Below are positions 45,036-57,659 of a DNA stretch of 64,000 nt, piece after piece. Below the pieces are notes generated by a model. It searched no databases. It saw nothing but the letters and a program-made list of their open reading frames with translations, and had not been told where the DNA came from. Numbering within the stretch: the stretch's first letter is position 1; each line of letters starts with the position of its first letter. The stretch comes from Homarus americanus (taxonomy: Eukaryota > Arthropoda > Malacostraca > Decapoda > Nephropidae). The stretch covers positions 3,433,658-3,497,657 of the forward strand of contig NW_024744357.1 of NCBI RefSeq assembly GCF_018991925.1, read 5' to 3'. The position numbers and the translations under genes are program-made.

Positions 45036-45587
45036 GAGACGGCACACCTGTATTTACCCAGCAATATATCGCGGCAGGTGTGAGGATGTGAAATTGAGAA
45101 GGAGGACGAGTTTCCCACAGTAGGTCCTAGACGCCCACACCTCCTCCCTCACCCCCACCAGGAGAGTCTTTCACGGCACAAGGGACAGACGTACAGGTGG
45201 TGGGTGATGGTCGAGCTCCGGAAATACTGTACAGCCACACCCCCGCCTCCTCCCCGCCCCCCCCCCACCTTCACCACAGCCAGTGAGAGGGGTGGCTTGT
45301 GTGTAGTGATGGGTGAAGGAGAGGAGGAAACAGGAAGGAAGGGGTTGAGGGGTGTGTGTGTGTGGAGGGTAAGGGGAAGGACGGAAGGAGGGAGGGAGGT
45401 AGGAAGGGGGATTTGATGGTTGTTAAAAGGATAAGAGGAACGGAGGGAAGGATTGAGGATGAATTGATGGTAGAGGGAGGAAGGGAGGGACGGAGGGAGG
45501 GAGGGTGTTTGGGAGGGTAAGAGGGAAGTAAGACGAATAAGAAGTAAATGAGGGATGAAGATGTGTTAGGAAGAGGAAAGAAGAAGG
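45036..45587. other. Low-complexity C-rich then GGA-rich sequence
   Basis: C runs at 45255-45268, then GGGAGGGA-rich purine sequence at 45300-45500. No gene. Confidence 0.6.
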
Positions 45588-46035
45588 AACGTAAGAACAT
45601 AAGAATGGAGGAAACTGCAGCGGGTCTATTGGCCCATACAAGGCAGCCCCGTTTACACCCAACCCCTACCGCTCATATATCCCTCCAACCTGTTTGAAGC
45701 TATCCAGCGTGTTTTGAGTTAATGATGTTTGGTAACTTGTTCCACTCATCCACTACTCTATTTCCAAACCAATGTTTACCTATCTTGCTTCTGGTTGAAT
45801 AATTTAAGTACCTTTGTTATATCACCTTTGTTTAGCCCTGATTTCCATTTATACACCTCTATCATATCGCCCCTCACTCTACGTCTGTCGAGGGAGTACA
45901 AATTAAGATGCTTTGTATTGTTTCTAGGGATTCTGTATCTATCCTGTAGTATTGTTTTAGGATAACCTCGCTAGTCTTGTAACTAACACTCCTTTGTATG
46001 AACCCAAGTACTTTGTTAGCCTTGGTTTAAGAGTT
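45588..46035 (-). mobile_element. CR1/L2-like LINE 3' end, degenerate and internally deleted
   Basis: Read on the minus strand: KANKVLGFIQRSVSYKTSEV (from about 46023) is the reverse transcriptase C-terminal segment. It jumps directly to YYRIDTESLETIQ, with the usual 'R-P-H-L-E-Y' block of about 20 residues missing. Next, in another frame, comes LYSLDRRRVRGDMIEVYKW (about 45895-45840), then GDITKVLKLFNQ, FGNRVVDEWN-like remnants and SFKQVGGIYE near the end of the ORF. The tail carries LYGPIDPLQFPPFLCSY in a third frame and finishes in the paired TTCTTATGTTCTTACGTTC word (45606-45588), typical of this LINE's terminus. This is a common family in decapod genomes as I remember it. Confidence 0.85.
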
Positions 46036-46246
46036 CTACTTACCATTACCCCTAAAGGAAGAGAAGGGAAGGAAGAAAAGAAAGGAGGAGGAAGGAGAAG
46101 AAAGAGAAAAGGAAGAAGAACTAAGGAAACAGCGTAGGGTAGATAAGAAGACGGAAGAAGAAAGGATATGAAAGAAGAGGTGTACTAAGACAGAGGAAGT
46201 GTGATGATGATGTATGGGTGAAAATCGTGATGGAGAGTGTAGAAGG
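46036..46246. other. Purine-rich spacer
   Basis: GAAGGAAGAAAAG-rich, no gene. Confidence 0.6.

Positions 46247-46307
<61 letters not shown>
46247..46307. repeat. (CT)n microsatellite
   Basis: About 29 units. Confidence 0.95.
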
Positions 46308-46309
<2 letters not shown>

Positions 46310-46408
46310 CTGCACCATTTCAGGAGCCTGGCCTTATTCCTTAGTCCAATGCGTTCAAACTTCCTTATTTAATTTATTTTTTATCAATAATTCTCAAGAT
46401 ATTGATGG

Positions 46409-46468
<60 letters not shown>
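46409..46468. repeat. (TTA)n microsatellite
   Basis: About 19 perfect units. Confidence 0.95.
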
Positions 46469-46575
46469 TTCTGTGCACACCCACCACCACAACACTAGCA
46501 GCGTTATATAAACAAACACGTCATAAACCCACAAGACCTGTATTACCTGACCCACACAGACGCTTATCTTTTAGT

Positions 46576-46796
46576 AGAGAGAGAGAGAGAGAGAGCAACA
46601 AACACACAAATTACTCACGTTCCACAGTCTCCAGCTATAATGAGTAAGTCGTGTCTTAGCCGAGTTGTGTGAGGTTCTCCACAGCTGCCTGGTAGGGGTC
46701 ACACACTTACAGGAGCTCTTGGCCAAGGCTCCGTAATCCTGTGGTGTTAAAAATAGCGGATTTGGCAATACAATGACACACACACACACACACACA

Positions 46797-46846
<50 letters not shown>
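46576..46846. repeat. (GA)n, (CA)n and (CT)n microsatellites
   Basis: GA 46576-46596, CA 46773-46799 running straight into CT 46799-46846. Confidence 0.9.
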
Positions 46847-46849
<3 letters not shown>

Positions 46850-47411
46850 GTGAACAAGATCATTTCCAGCCTCAGTGACATGATCGTCTGTGGGGATTTG
46901 CTTATGATCTGTTTCTTCACATTTCTTTTTCTAATCTTACTTTATTTCTATGGTTTATGTACCATTCAAATCCAATCCATCCTCATTTATTTTCTTTCAA
47001 TCGTAATCACAACACAGTGCATTCTTCATTCAGTCATTCATATTTAGTATATGTTCCCATTAGTCGACTTTCTTTCATAATTTACCTCCTTCATTCCTAT
47101 CTTTGTTTTAATTGTGGTGGGGAGGGAGATTATCTACCCTCTTATGCCTTTCCATCCACACAAATGAATAAATCTTTATATATTAGGCATCATTAGTCAT
47201 TTATCCACATCCTAAACTTCTTAATAAACAACTAAGTGATGCACATCGATCTGTTCCCCCCGTGGTATAGTAAAAAGTTAAGTGACACATCTCCCTTTAC
47301 TGCCAAGAATACACTAGACTCTTGTATCTTGAATATAGGTCACCTTGTTAGTTGGTCAGTCACAACACACAGTCAGACGTTATATAGGCTTCACCCAGTC
47401 CAACATGATGC

Positions 47412-47450
<39 letters not shown>

Positions 47451-47649
47451 TGGTTGTAAACACAGAGTAATTACCACAAAGCAGTCATAGTTAGAGCGTG
47501 TAATAATCGCTAGCACACAGCCTGGGGAACTAGAGCGTGTGAGATTTAGGGAGGGGAGGCAGGAAGGAGAGCTGGTTAGATTTACTTGGTGTGTGGAGTC
47601 GCACGTAGTAAGATAATCATTTGTGAGCAGTACATAACAGCGGTGTTGT
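46847..47649. other. Unique AT-rich sequence with a (CA)n run
   Basis: CA array 47416-47448. ORFs of 65-84 residues without recognisable features. Confidence 0.55.
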
Positions 47650-48435
47650 TAGAGCTGATGATACTGTTTGATGGTGAAGTGTGATGGTGGCTGATAGTGA
47701 AGTGTGATGATGGGTGAGAGTGAAGTGTGATGATGGGTGATAGTGGAGTGTGCTGGTGGATGATAGTGAAGTTTGATGATGGGTGATAGTGAAGTGTGAT
47801 GATGGATGATAGTGACGTCTGATGATGGATGATAGTGAAGTGTGATGATGGATGATAATGAAGTGTGATGATGGATGATAGTGAAGTGTGATGATGGATG
47901 ATAGTGAAGAGTGATGATGGGTGAGAGTGAAGTGTGTTGATGGATGATAGTGAAGTCTGATGATGGGTGAGAGTGAAGTGTGATGATGGGTGATAGTGGA
48001 GTGTGCTGGTGGATGATAGTGAAGTGTGTTGATGGATGATAGTGAAGTGTGATGATGGATGATAGTGACGTCTGATGATGGATGATAGTGAAGTCTGATG
48101 ATGGATGATAGTGACGTCTGATGATGGATGATAGTGAAATGTGATGATGGATGATAGTGACGTCTGATGATGGATGATAGTGAAGTCTGATGATGGATGA
48201 TAGTGACGTCTGATGATGGATGATAGTGAAGTCTGATGATGGATGATAGTGAAATGTGATGATGGATGATAGTGAAGTCTGATGATGGATGATAGTGACG
48301 TCTGATGATGGATGATAGTGACGTGTGATGATGGATGATAGTGAAGTGTGATGATGGATGATAGTGAAGAGTGATGATGGATGATAGTGACGTCTGATGA
48401 TGGATGATAGTGAAGTGTGATGAGGGATGACCTCA
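47650..48435 (+). repeat. 23-bp minisatellite, about 34 copies
   Basis: Unit GTCTGATGATGGATGATAGT then GAA or GAC; GTGTGATG and GGGTGATA variants. No frame of the minus strand contains a stop, so two long His/Ser/Ile-rich ORFs (284 and 272 residues) with a 23-residue period appear. They are artefacts. Confidence 0.95.
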
Positions 48436-48596
48436 CAATAAACAGATGACCCGTGATAAGCGTACACCTGGCCTTACAGCCTTGAGGTGGACCACGGCAT
48501 CCTGGGTTCTTCCGCTAGCCGCCCGCGATACTGTTATGGGTCAGGGATCAGGTGGGGGCAGCTTCCGGGGGTCACGGTGACTTGGGAGATGGAAGA

Positions 48597-48747
48597 AGGA
48601 AGGAAGGAAGGAAGGAAGGAAGGAAGGAAGGAAGGAAGGAAATGGATATAGCAAGATTAATAGACATAAACAGATAGATAGATAGATAGATAGATAGATA
48701 GTAACATACATACATACATACATACATACATACATACATACATACAT
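48597..48747. repeat. Three adjacent tetranucleotide arrays
   Basis: (GGAA)n 48595-48641, (GATA)n 48674-48702, (CATA)n 48705-48747, within 150 bases. Confidence 0.95.
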
Positions 48748-48924
48748 CTTGGTCATATATCGGATTTAAGTGATGTGTCATTTGTGTGATGGGTGTATTA
48801 CGTTCTGTGTAGTGGAGAGAGAGAGAGCAAAAAGTTGCAACATGTCTTGAGGTGGTCTGTAAGAGTTCTGCTTTTCTTTTCTTTTTCTGCTGCCCATGAC
48901 GCTTCCTGGAGATCAAGGGCAACT

Positions 48925-49395
48925 TAGACCCACACCAGCAGACACTCAACCCACACCAGCAGACACTCAACCCACACCAACAGACACTCAACCCACACCA
49001 GCAGATATTCAACCCACATCAGCAGACTCAACCCACGCCATTACACACTCAACCCACACCAACACACCCACACCAACACACTCCAACCCACTTACACACT
49101 CAACCCACACACCACACACACTCAACCCACACCAACACACTCCAGCCCACCAACACACTCAACCCCACACCAACACACTCCAACCCCACCAGCACACTCA
49201 CACACACACCAACCCACACACCACACACTGAACCCACACCAACACACTCAACCCACATCAACAACTCAACCCACACCAACACACTCAACCCACACCAACA
49301 CACTCAACCCACACCAACACACTCAACCCACACCAACACACTCAACCCACACCAACGCACTCAACCCACACCATTAAACACTTAACCCACACCCC
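48925..49395 (+). repeat. 19- to 21-bp minisatellite (CAACCCACACCAACACACT)
   Basis: Left copies carry CAGCAGACA, right copies CAACACA. Degenerate in the centre. Confidence 0.9.
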
Positions 49396-49499
49396 AGACA
49401 CCTGTACGCTACCTGCGGAGGTTTCCCACAGGTAAGGTAAACTAACAGCAACAGCAAAAACCAGGTTAGTTGGGTCTTTTTCCTACCTGGGGCTGTCTA

Positions 49500-50110
49500 C
49501 CTTGAGGCGACGGGTACTGGAAGGTGGGGGAAGAGAAGGAGGAGGAGGAGGAAGAATAGGAGGAGGAGGAGGAAGAGAAGGAGTACAATTAGAAGGAACA
49601 GGAGGTAAACGAAGAGGGACGTACCAAAGAAAGAGATCAGGTGCAAGTTGCCTAAGGGAGGGAGGAAGGGAGGAGGGAAGGGGAGAAGGAAAGTAGGAAA
49701 GGAGAGGTGGAGGAGGGGAGGAAGTGGTGAGGGAGAGAGGTGGAGGAGGGGACGAAGAGAGAGGTGAAGGAGGGAGGGGCGGGGAGAGGTGGAGGAGGGG
49801 AGAGGGGAGAGGTGAAGGAAGGAGGGGAGGGGGGGGAGGTGGAGGAGGGAGAGGTGGATTAAGGGGGAGGTGGCGGAGGGAGAGGGAGAGGGAGAAGAAC
49901 AGGTGCTGAGCGAGTGGGAAATGGGTTACGAGGAGAGCCCGAGAGGAGGAGGAGGAGGAGGAGGAGACCCAGTTGGCAGTGTAGCAGCTGTTAACGGAGT
50001 AGCAAAGAAGAGGAGGAAGAGGAGGAGGAGAAGAAAGAATATGAGAGGGTGAATAGAAAGAGGAAGACAAGAAGAAGAGGAGGAGAAAGAGGAAGAAAAA
50101 ACGAAAGCAC
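49500..50110 (+). repeat. GGA-rich purine tract
   Basis: Nearly pure purine with GGAGGTGGAGGAGGGGAG units at 49700-49880. ORFs of Gly/Arg/Glu (plus) and Pro/Ser/Leu (minus) are artefacts. Confidence 0.9.
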
Positions 50111-50204
50111 AAAGAGATGGGAGGAGTGATGGGGCAGATGGGGTGTTAATGAAGGGGAGGAGACTTAAGGTGGTAGTGAAGGGGGGAAGGGGATTAGGGG
50201 GTGT

Positions 50205-50850
50205 AGGAAGGGTTGTGGTGGTGGTGGTGGTGATAGGGGACTGTTGACTCCTGTAGGTGAAGGACTCTGGTGTGATAGGGAGGAGGAGGGGAGCAAGGGA
50301 GACGTGGGAGAGGAGGTGTGGTCAGGAGAGGGTGTGGTCAGGGAGGGTGTGGTCAGGGGATGTGGTCAGGAGGGTGTGGTGGGAGGAGGTGTGGTGTGGA
50401 GAGGGGTGGCAGGGGGGTGTGGGTCAGGGAGGGGTGTGGTCAGAGAGGGGGTGGTCGGGAGGGAGGAAGGGGGTGGTCGGAAGGGGTGTGGCTGGGAGAG
50501 GGGTGTGGTCGGGAGGGAGGTGGGTCAGGAGGAGGTGTGGTCAGGAGGGGAGGTGTGGTAGAGGGATGTGGTCATGTGGTCGGGAGGAGGTGTGGTCAGA
50601 AGAGGGGTGTGGTCGGGAGGGGTGTGGTCAGGAGAGGGGGTGGGGCCAGGAGAGAGGGATGTGGTCGGGAGGGAGGTGTAAGGAGGGTGTGGGGGGAGGA
50701 TGTGGCCGAGGAGGTGGGAGGATGTGGGTGAGGGATGTGGTCAGGGAGGGAGGCTGTGGCCAGGAGGAAGAGGGGTGGTCGGGAGGGAGGTGTGGTCAGG
50801 AGGGGGGGTGTGGTCGGGAGGGGGGGATGGCGGGAGGAAGGAGAAAAGAA
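50205..50850 (+). repeat. G-rich minisatellite (GGAGGTGTGGTCAGGAGG)
   Basis: Degenerate units of about 16-20 bases, GGTGTGGTCRGGAGG core, from about 50300 to 50830. Confidence 0.9.
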
Positions 50851-50975
50851 GATAGTGTTTATCTGGTGACTGATGATGAGAATAACTTAGACAGAGAAAA
50901 TGATAAAAATTGGAAATGGATAAGATGCAAGAATTAAGCAGAACTAAGATTACAAATAAAAAAGAATATAATAAA

Positions 50976-50978
<3 letters not shown>

Positions 50979-51022
<44 letters not shown>

Positions 51023-51023
51023 C

Positions 51024-51105
<82 letters not shown>

Positions 51106-51106
51106 C
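50979..51106. repeat. (AAC)n then (AAT)n microsatellites
   Basis: AAC 50979-51022, AAT 51023-51106. Confidence 0.95.
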
Positions 51107-51482
51107 CGCCAGGTGTGTTGTATTAAGCACCACTCAGGTACAACACAACATAAGCAACCATTAGGCCAAACTCTGTGTATATAATCAAGATAAATGAAGA
51201 CCTGAAAATTTGTTCACAGAGTCTAAGAAATTCTTCCACTAAATAATTATTATCTCTCACTAGTTATATCAGACGATGAATCTAACTGTCTTACTCTAGA
51301 GAAAAAAATGGCGACGAAATTGGACATTGACTCTACCGTATTATCCATTGTTTAATATCTAGTTAATGAATAAAATGAATTCTCGGAGATTATTACCTAA
51401 GGACTATTAAAATATCTAAAATACCCAAACGTATCTAATTAATCTCATCTGGGATACGAGTTAACTATTAAAATGGCGTCGA
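51107..51482. other. Unique AT-rich sequence, no gene seen
   Basis: No supported feature. Confidence 0.5.
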
Positions 51483-51776
51483 CTATACACTGAGACTCTT
51501 ATTAAACACTAAGACTCTTTTTTTACACTTAGACTCTATTATACACTGAGACTCTATTTATACACTGAGACTCTTATTATTCACTGAGACTCTATTATAC
51601 ACTGAGACTCTTATTATTCACTGAGACTCTATTATACACTGAGACACTATTTATACACTGAGACTCTATTATACACTGAGACTCTATTATACACTTAGAC
51701 TCTATTATACACTGAGACTCTATTATTCACTGAGACTCTATGATACACTGAGACTCTATTTATACACTGAGACTCT
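51483..51776 (+). repeat. 18-bp minisatellite, about 16 copies
   Basis: Unit ATTATACACTGAGACTCT, with TTTATACAC and TTATTATTCAC variants. Confidence 0.95.
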
Positions 51777-51952
51777 AGTGATAATGATAAAAGGAATATT
51801 ATGTTAGGAAGGTCTGAGAGCCTTAGGGGAGCACCACTCACATGACCCACAGAAACTAGTGACCAGTTTTTGCGGTGCAGACAATTGACCTTATCTCGTT
51901 TGTTTCCCTTAAGTACTGAGGGGGAGTTTTGGGTGTGATGGCCACTTAGGTG

Positions 51953-52335
51953 TTTGTGTGTGTGGGTGTGCGTGTGTGTGGGTGTGTGGGTGTGCGTGTG
52001 TGTGTGGATGTGTGTGTGGATGTGTGTGTTAGAGAGAGAGAGATAGCAGCATCAATCACACATCCTCACTGTGTAATGATAATAACGTTCAGACATAATC
52101 CTTGCTGACTTAACACCATCCAACCGTGTGTGTGTGTGTATGTTTTACCAGTTACTCTGTGTATAGTTAAAAAAAATGATCTTCCTCCTCCTCCTCCTCC
52201 TCCTCCTCCTCCTCCTCCTCTTCCTCTTCTCCCTCTTCCACCACGTCCCCCTTCCTCTTCGAACTTATTCTCCTCCTTCCTCATACCCCTTCCTCTTGTA
52301 CCTCAGTCTCCTCCTCCTCCTCCTCCTCTTCACCA
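51953..52335. repeat. GT-rich and (CTC)n stretches with unique spacer
   Basis: GTGTGGGTGTG-rich 51953-52030, (CTC/CCT)n 52183-52219 and 52309-52330. Confidence 0.85.
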
Positions 52336-53295
52336 CCACAGAGAAACACTGACGCATTTATTAGACACAAAAATACCGGGTAATTCAACATTATGAGCGG
52401 TAATGCGATGTAATCCTTGGTTATCACGGTAGGGGAGAGAGGGCAATTAGTTCAGCTGTTTACTACCTCACTCGCTCCCATTACTGTTGTTGTGTTGCGA
52501 TACTCAGAGGTTCCTAAGGTAATGTTTTGTTTTTCACTTAAATTTAACCCGTAATGATGCTGGTTTGAGGACGATGTTTTAATCCACAAGGCCTTAAACC
52601 AAACGTCTTCAGAGTATTATAAAACAGACTCGACTAGAAGAAGAAGAAATTTAGTGTGATGAGATTATAAAGTTACTTGATCCTGTAATAAACGTTCTTC
52701 TCGTTCCCACGTTCACAACAACATAGACAGACAGACAGAGAAGTAGTGTTCAGATCTGTTAGTGGGACACCAGAGAAAGCATATAAATAACCACGACAAT
52801 GACGCCAGTGTTTTTTGCTGCTTGAGGCGGGACCAAAAAGCTGAATCATCATCAAAGAACAACATGGGAGATATGGAATGCGTCCCCTGGTGGTGTTCAT
52901 CTGTGTCGTACTTTTAACAGATTGAAATATGTTGCGGTAGAAATTGCCCGCTGATTTAGATACTTATTTATTCGCTTTGGTTAATAGTAAAAAAAAATAC
53001 AATAATTGACTTTTGAATAATTCCTGACTTCCCAGCTGAGTTAAAGGGCTGCCATAATTTGTTATTCTAGTGTTATTCTAGTCTTTATAGCATATATTTA
53101 CAGAGGTTAGAATATAAGTCAACATATACATACAATAAATATACGTGATTAATTGTTTCGCTGTATATTCGTGACATAAACTTGTGTTAATGAAATTTGA
53201 CTCATAAATGTTGTATAAAATTAATATTATTTAATTATACGTGAAATTGAACATCATAGCTTGAAATAATCGGAGAATTTAATCGCTTTTGGTGG

Positions 53296-53298
<3 letters not shown>
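52336..53298. other. Unique AT-rich sequence, no gene seen
   Basis: A 75-residue minus-strand ORF (52673-52900) has no recognisable motif. Confidence 0.5.
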
Positions 53299-53362
<64 letters not shown>

Positions 53363-53374
53363 ACACACACACAC
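53299..53374. repeat. (CA)n microsatellite
   Basis: Two TACA interruptions. Confidence 0.95.
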
Positions 53375-53606
53375 CTGCTAGATCTTACCTTTGTTTACAC
53401 AGGTAAGAAGCATCTGTTATCTCTCAAAATACTGATTGGAAATTATACACCAAATTATGATTTTTTTTTAATACATCGCGTCAGTAGAATGAGTGAGTTA
53501 CTTTTTGCGGAAGAATGTATGATGGTGTATATGTTATAGGTGTTGAGACCAATCGTTCAGTGTTATTATGGGGAGTTATAGAGAAGCAGGTCGTTCAGTG
53601 TTATTA

Positions 53607-53609
<3 letters not shown>

Positions 53610-53671
<62 letters not shown>

Positions 53672-53838
53672 AACAAATGAGAGTGAGAATGACAGAGGTT
53701 ATTAATGGTGATGAACAGCGGCTCACGATGAGGGGGAATGAGCATGATGCGGGCTGTACTGTTAACGGCAGCAGTTAGGGGTAGATGCGTCTCTGCTGGT
53801 GCTACAGTGGAAAAGACTACATACAGAGAAGTGACACA

Positions 53839-53904
<66 letters not shown>
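53610..53904. repeat. (GT)n and (CA)n arrays in inverted arrangement
   Basis: GT 53610-53669 and CA 53838-53904 flank about 168 bases of unique sequence; the transcript could fold into a 60-bp hairpin. Confidence 0.9.
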
Positions 53905-53906
<2 letters not shown>

Positions 53907-54346
53907 TGGGTCTGGTCACCACACCTCTTAGTGAGCCAAAAGGGCAGACCTTGTACACGGGAGATAGAAACAGTTACCTCCGCCTCTCACTCAACCAGTC
54001 ACCAGCAGCAGTGCCCCCGGAGGACCAGCCCCCAGGATACGGCGACCGGTCACACCATGATGTCATAAGCCGGTCACAGGTTCCCCTAGTTCTGTGCTCC
54101 GGCAGGTGGGAAGCGACGAGGTGAGTGGGAGGTGAGTGGGAGATTAGTGGGAGATGAGTGGGAGAGGGCATTTTTTACCCTAGACTGTTACAACGGCATC
54201 ATCCTCCGTGACCGGTCTCTGCTGCAGTATCGAGGTGACGTTTAAGAGAGAACTAATTAAACTACTGCACATATAAGACGTAATATTTTCCAACTTAAAA
54301 TGATTTATTGAATGGCATGATTATTACGACCCGGTGATTCTATCTT

Positions 54347-54440
54347 CATGGTGTGTGTGTGTGTGTGTGTGTCCGAGCGAAGGTGGATGGATGTTGTCTC
54401 TAACTGTACTGGATTAGGACCAAAAAAAAAAAAAAAAAAA
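54347..54440. repeat. (GT)n and A run
   Basis: GT 54350-54372; 19 or so As at 54422-54440. Confidence 0.9.
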
Positions 54441-54860
54441 TAGCGTAGCCTGGGGGAAAATCTAGACCAGTGACGTACCAACACAACAACAAACATCTCG
54501 TTGCCATGGTTACCACGCCGTGTCTGCGTTTTGTTTATGGTTTTAACATCAAATTGACTTCTAGTGTGATCATACCGCGTCACACTCTACACTACCACTG
54601 TTTCTGCTCTTCCGCTGCATTAACTAAAACAAGTCATTAATCTATATATTTATCACACAAATATGACGCCTCTATTAATGTGTTAAGACGTATTGTTATG
54701 AGCAGAGGCGTGAGTGAGTGGCGGTGCAGCAGGGGCTGACTCACTCCCCTTCTAATTACTTGATCAAGATTAATGGTGATGGGGGTGGAGTCTGAGCGCT
54801 TCTACCTTCAGTTATATCTACCTATTGTCGTCTTTCCTCTCGTATTTATCATCAGGTTTC
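54441..54860. other. Unique sequence, no gene seen
   Basis: No supported feature. Confidence 0.5.
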
Positions 54861-54864
54861 CTCT

Positions 54865-55180
54865 CCTCCTGCCCTTCTTTCTACTCCTCCTCCTCTTCTT
54901 CTTTCTCCTCCTAGCGCTCTTATTGACTCCTCCTCCTCCTCCTCCTCCTAGCGTTCTTATTACCTCCTCCTTCCCTTCCTCCTCTTAGCCACCATAACTC
55001 TTACCTGTCCATCATGAGGAAGGGCTTTATGTAAGGACCTCTCTCTCTCTCTCTCTACCAATACATTATATAATTTCTGTGTTCCTCCGTGCTCCCTCTG
55101 TCAAACCATGACATCATCGCACAAGAACTTCCTGCACCAGCTGTGATCTCTCTCTCTCTCTCTCTCACGTTTACCTACCT
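54865..55180 (+). repeat. CTC-rich low complexity with (CT)n runs
   Basis: CTCCTC tracts 54865-54990, CT arrays 55039-55056 and 55147-55168. Confidence 0.85.
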
Positions 55181-55184
55181 CCTC

Positions 55185-56480
55185 CATCCTTTCTCCCCCC
55201 TCCATACCCTCATTCACCCTTCTACCCCCTCCAATCCTTGCTCCAAACTCTTTCACCCCTTTCTTACCCTTCCATTCCCCTTCACCCTCTCCTTGACTCC
55301 ACCCACCAACCCACCCCACACACCCTCCCTGCCCCACACCCTCTCCCACCTCCTCTTCTCCCACCCCCTCCAGAGAAAGTTCAGGTATTCATCAAAAGTG
55401 ACTCACTGATTACCGTCAGCTTCTCCCCACACCCCTACTTCCCCACTCCCCACACCCCCCCTACTCCCCACCCCCCCACCTCTCACACATCCCCTGGCCT
55501 CACCCACACTCCCCTTACCTCTCACACATCCCTGGCCTCACCCACACTCTCCTTACCTCCTCACACATCCCCTGGCCCCTCCACCCCCTACCTCCACACA
55601 TCCCTGGCCTCCCACCCCACACCCCCTACCTCTCACAATCCCTGGCTCACACTCCCCCTACCTCTCACATCCCTGCCCCTCCCACCCCCTACCTCTCCCA
55701 CACATCCCCTGGCCCCTCCCCACCCCTACCTCCCACACATCCCTGGCCCCCACCCACACCTCCCTACCTCTCCTCATCCCCTGCCTCTCCCACCCCCCCA
55801 CCCCTCACATCCCCTCTCCCACCTCTCCCACCTCTCACACATCCCTGGCCCCTCCCACACTCCCCTACCTCCACACATCCCTAGCCCCTCCCACCTCCCC
55901 TACCCTCTCACACACATCCCCTGGCCACCCCACACTCCCCTACCTCTCACACATCCCTGGCCCCTCCCACCCCCCTACCTCTCACACATCCCTGGCCCCT
56001 CCCACACCCCTACCTCTCACACATCCCTGGCCTCCCCCCCCCCACCTCTCTCACATCCCTAGCCCTCCCACACTCCCCTCTCCACATCCCTGGCCTCTCC
56101 CACACTCTCCCTACCTCCCACACATCCCTGCCCCCCCACCCCCCACCTCCCATCCTGGCCCCTCCACTCCCCTACCTCTCCACCCCCTGGCCCCTCCCAC
56201 CTCCCCTACCTCCCATCCCTGGCCCCTCCCTCCCCTACCTCCCACATCCCTGGCCCCTCCACTCCCCTACCTCCTCCCTGGCCCCTCCCACACCCCCTAC
56301 CTCTCACACCCCTGGCCCTCCACCCCTACCTCTCCACACATCCCTGGCCTCCTCCCCTCCCTCACTCTCCACACTCTCCCACTCTCTCCACACTCTCCCA
56401 CTCTCCCACCATCTCCCTCATTCTCCCACCCTCTCCCTCACTCTCCCACATTCTCCCTCACTCTCCTTCACTCTCCCTAT
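55185..56480 (+). repeat. 1.3-kb C-rich minisatellite, unit about 37 bp
   Basis: Unit approximates CCCCTACCTCTCACACATCC then CTGGCCCCTCCCACACT. Nearly all variation is length change in C-runs. It generates the Pro/Ser/His-rich 274-residue ORF (55238-56062). Nearly pure pyrimidine on this strand. Confidence 0.9.
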
Positions 56481-56506
56481 CCATAGCTCAGTGATATACG
56501 GGACAG

Positions 56507-56519
56507 TGTGTGTGTGTGT

Positions 56520-56577
<58 letters not shown>

Positions 56578-56778
56578 GTGTGAGAGGGATCATACGTGTG
56601 TAAGTGTTGACACACGAACACAAGTGAAAGGGAATGTCACGTATATTTGTTACTCAAACAGGACGCATGTATGTTGTGTTTGCCCGGCACCGCCACGCAA
56701 GTCTCTACCACTAATGACCACGCATGTATTATCCTCTACACGAAGACGGTGGCTGTGTATGCGTCATGCGTCAACAGA

Positions 56779-56812
<34 letters not shown>

Positions 56813-56986
56813 CATGCATCAACAGGTATATGTGTGTATGTATGCGTCATGCGTCAACAGGTGTATGTGTGTATGCGTCATGCGTCAACAACACTCATGA
56901 AGCATTTTCCTGTGACGGTAACCGGTGAATGTCTTGTGTTGTTGTGTCATTGTAAGATTACCTGGTGCACGGGTGGAGAGAGAGAG

Positions 56987-57052
<66 letters not shown>
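56507..57052. repeat. (GT)n, TGCGTCATGCGTCAACAG repeat and (GA)n
   Basis: GT 56507-56575 and 56780-56810; four copies of the TGCGTCATGCGTCAACAG word at 56758-56890 spaced by GT stretches; GA 56994-57052. Confidence 0.85.
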
Positions 57053-57055
<3 letters not shown>

Positions 57056-57449
57056 TATAAACTGAAATACATTACACTACGATACACTACAAACATTCAT
57101 ATAATATATTGTATTATCTTGTATGAGTTGTATTAGTTATCATTACAATAAGGAAATACACCTGCATACAGTTCCTTCTTCCTGGTGTATAAATTCTCGT
57201 TAATACTCAGTAGTTAACGATGATCACCGAACATTGATCATGACGTTAAATAAAATATACTTCACCCGCGGAATACCTCCAGCCGTCAAGTCATAAAGGG
57301 AAGACGCTGGACTGACGAGATGAGACCAACGAGTAACAGAGACATACAAACAGTATAATTTACAAGTGAGGAACCAACCTATGTAAATGTGAAATATCTA
57401 CAGACCGGTTTTATCAGCGTCTAAAATCAGCCCGGTAGCCATTTATCTT
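57053..57449. other. Unique sequence, no gene seen
   Basis: No supported feature. Confidence 0.5.
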
Positions 57450-57581
57450 CCTGTCTGTCTGTCTGTGTTTGCCTGTCTGTCTGTCTGTCTGTGTTTGTCT
57501 GTCTGTCTGTCTGTCTCTTTTTTTCGTGTCATTGATATCATATAAAGATTGATATGCTTGGTTGACCTGGCAGCTATAGGA

Positions 57582-57655
<74 letters not shown>
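57450..57655. repeat. (CTGT)n and (CT)n microsatellites
   Basis: CTGT tracts 57450-57516, CT array 57586-57655. Confidence 0.95.

Positions 57656-57659
<4 letters not shown>

Noticed and set aside
47582..48467. His/Ser/Ile-rich ORFs of 284 and 272 residues on the minus strand
   Set aside because: Products of the 23-bp minisatellite, which has no stop in any frame.
55238..56062. 274-residue proline-rich ORF
   Set aside because: Translation of the C-rich minisatellite with irregular unit lengths; no start context, splice sites or unique sequence.
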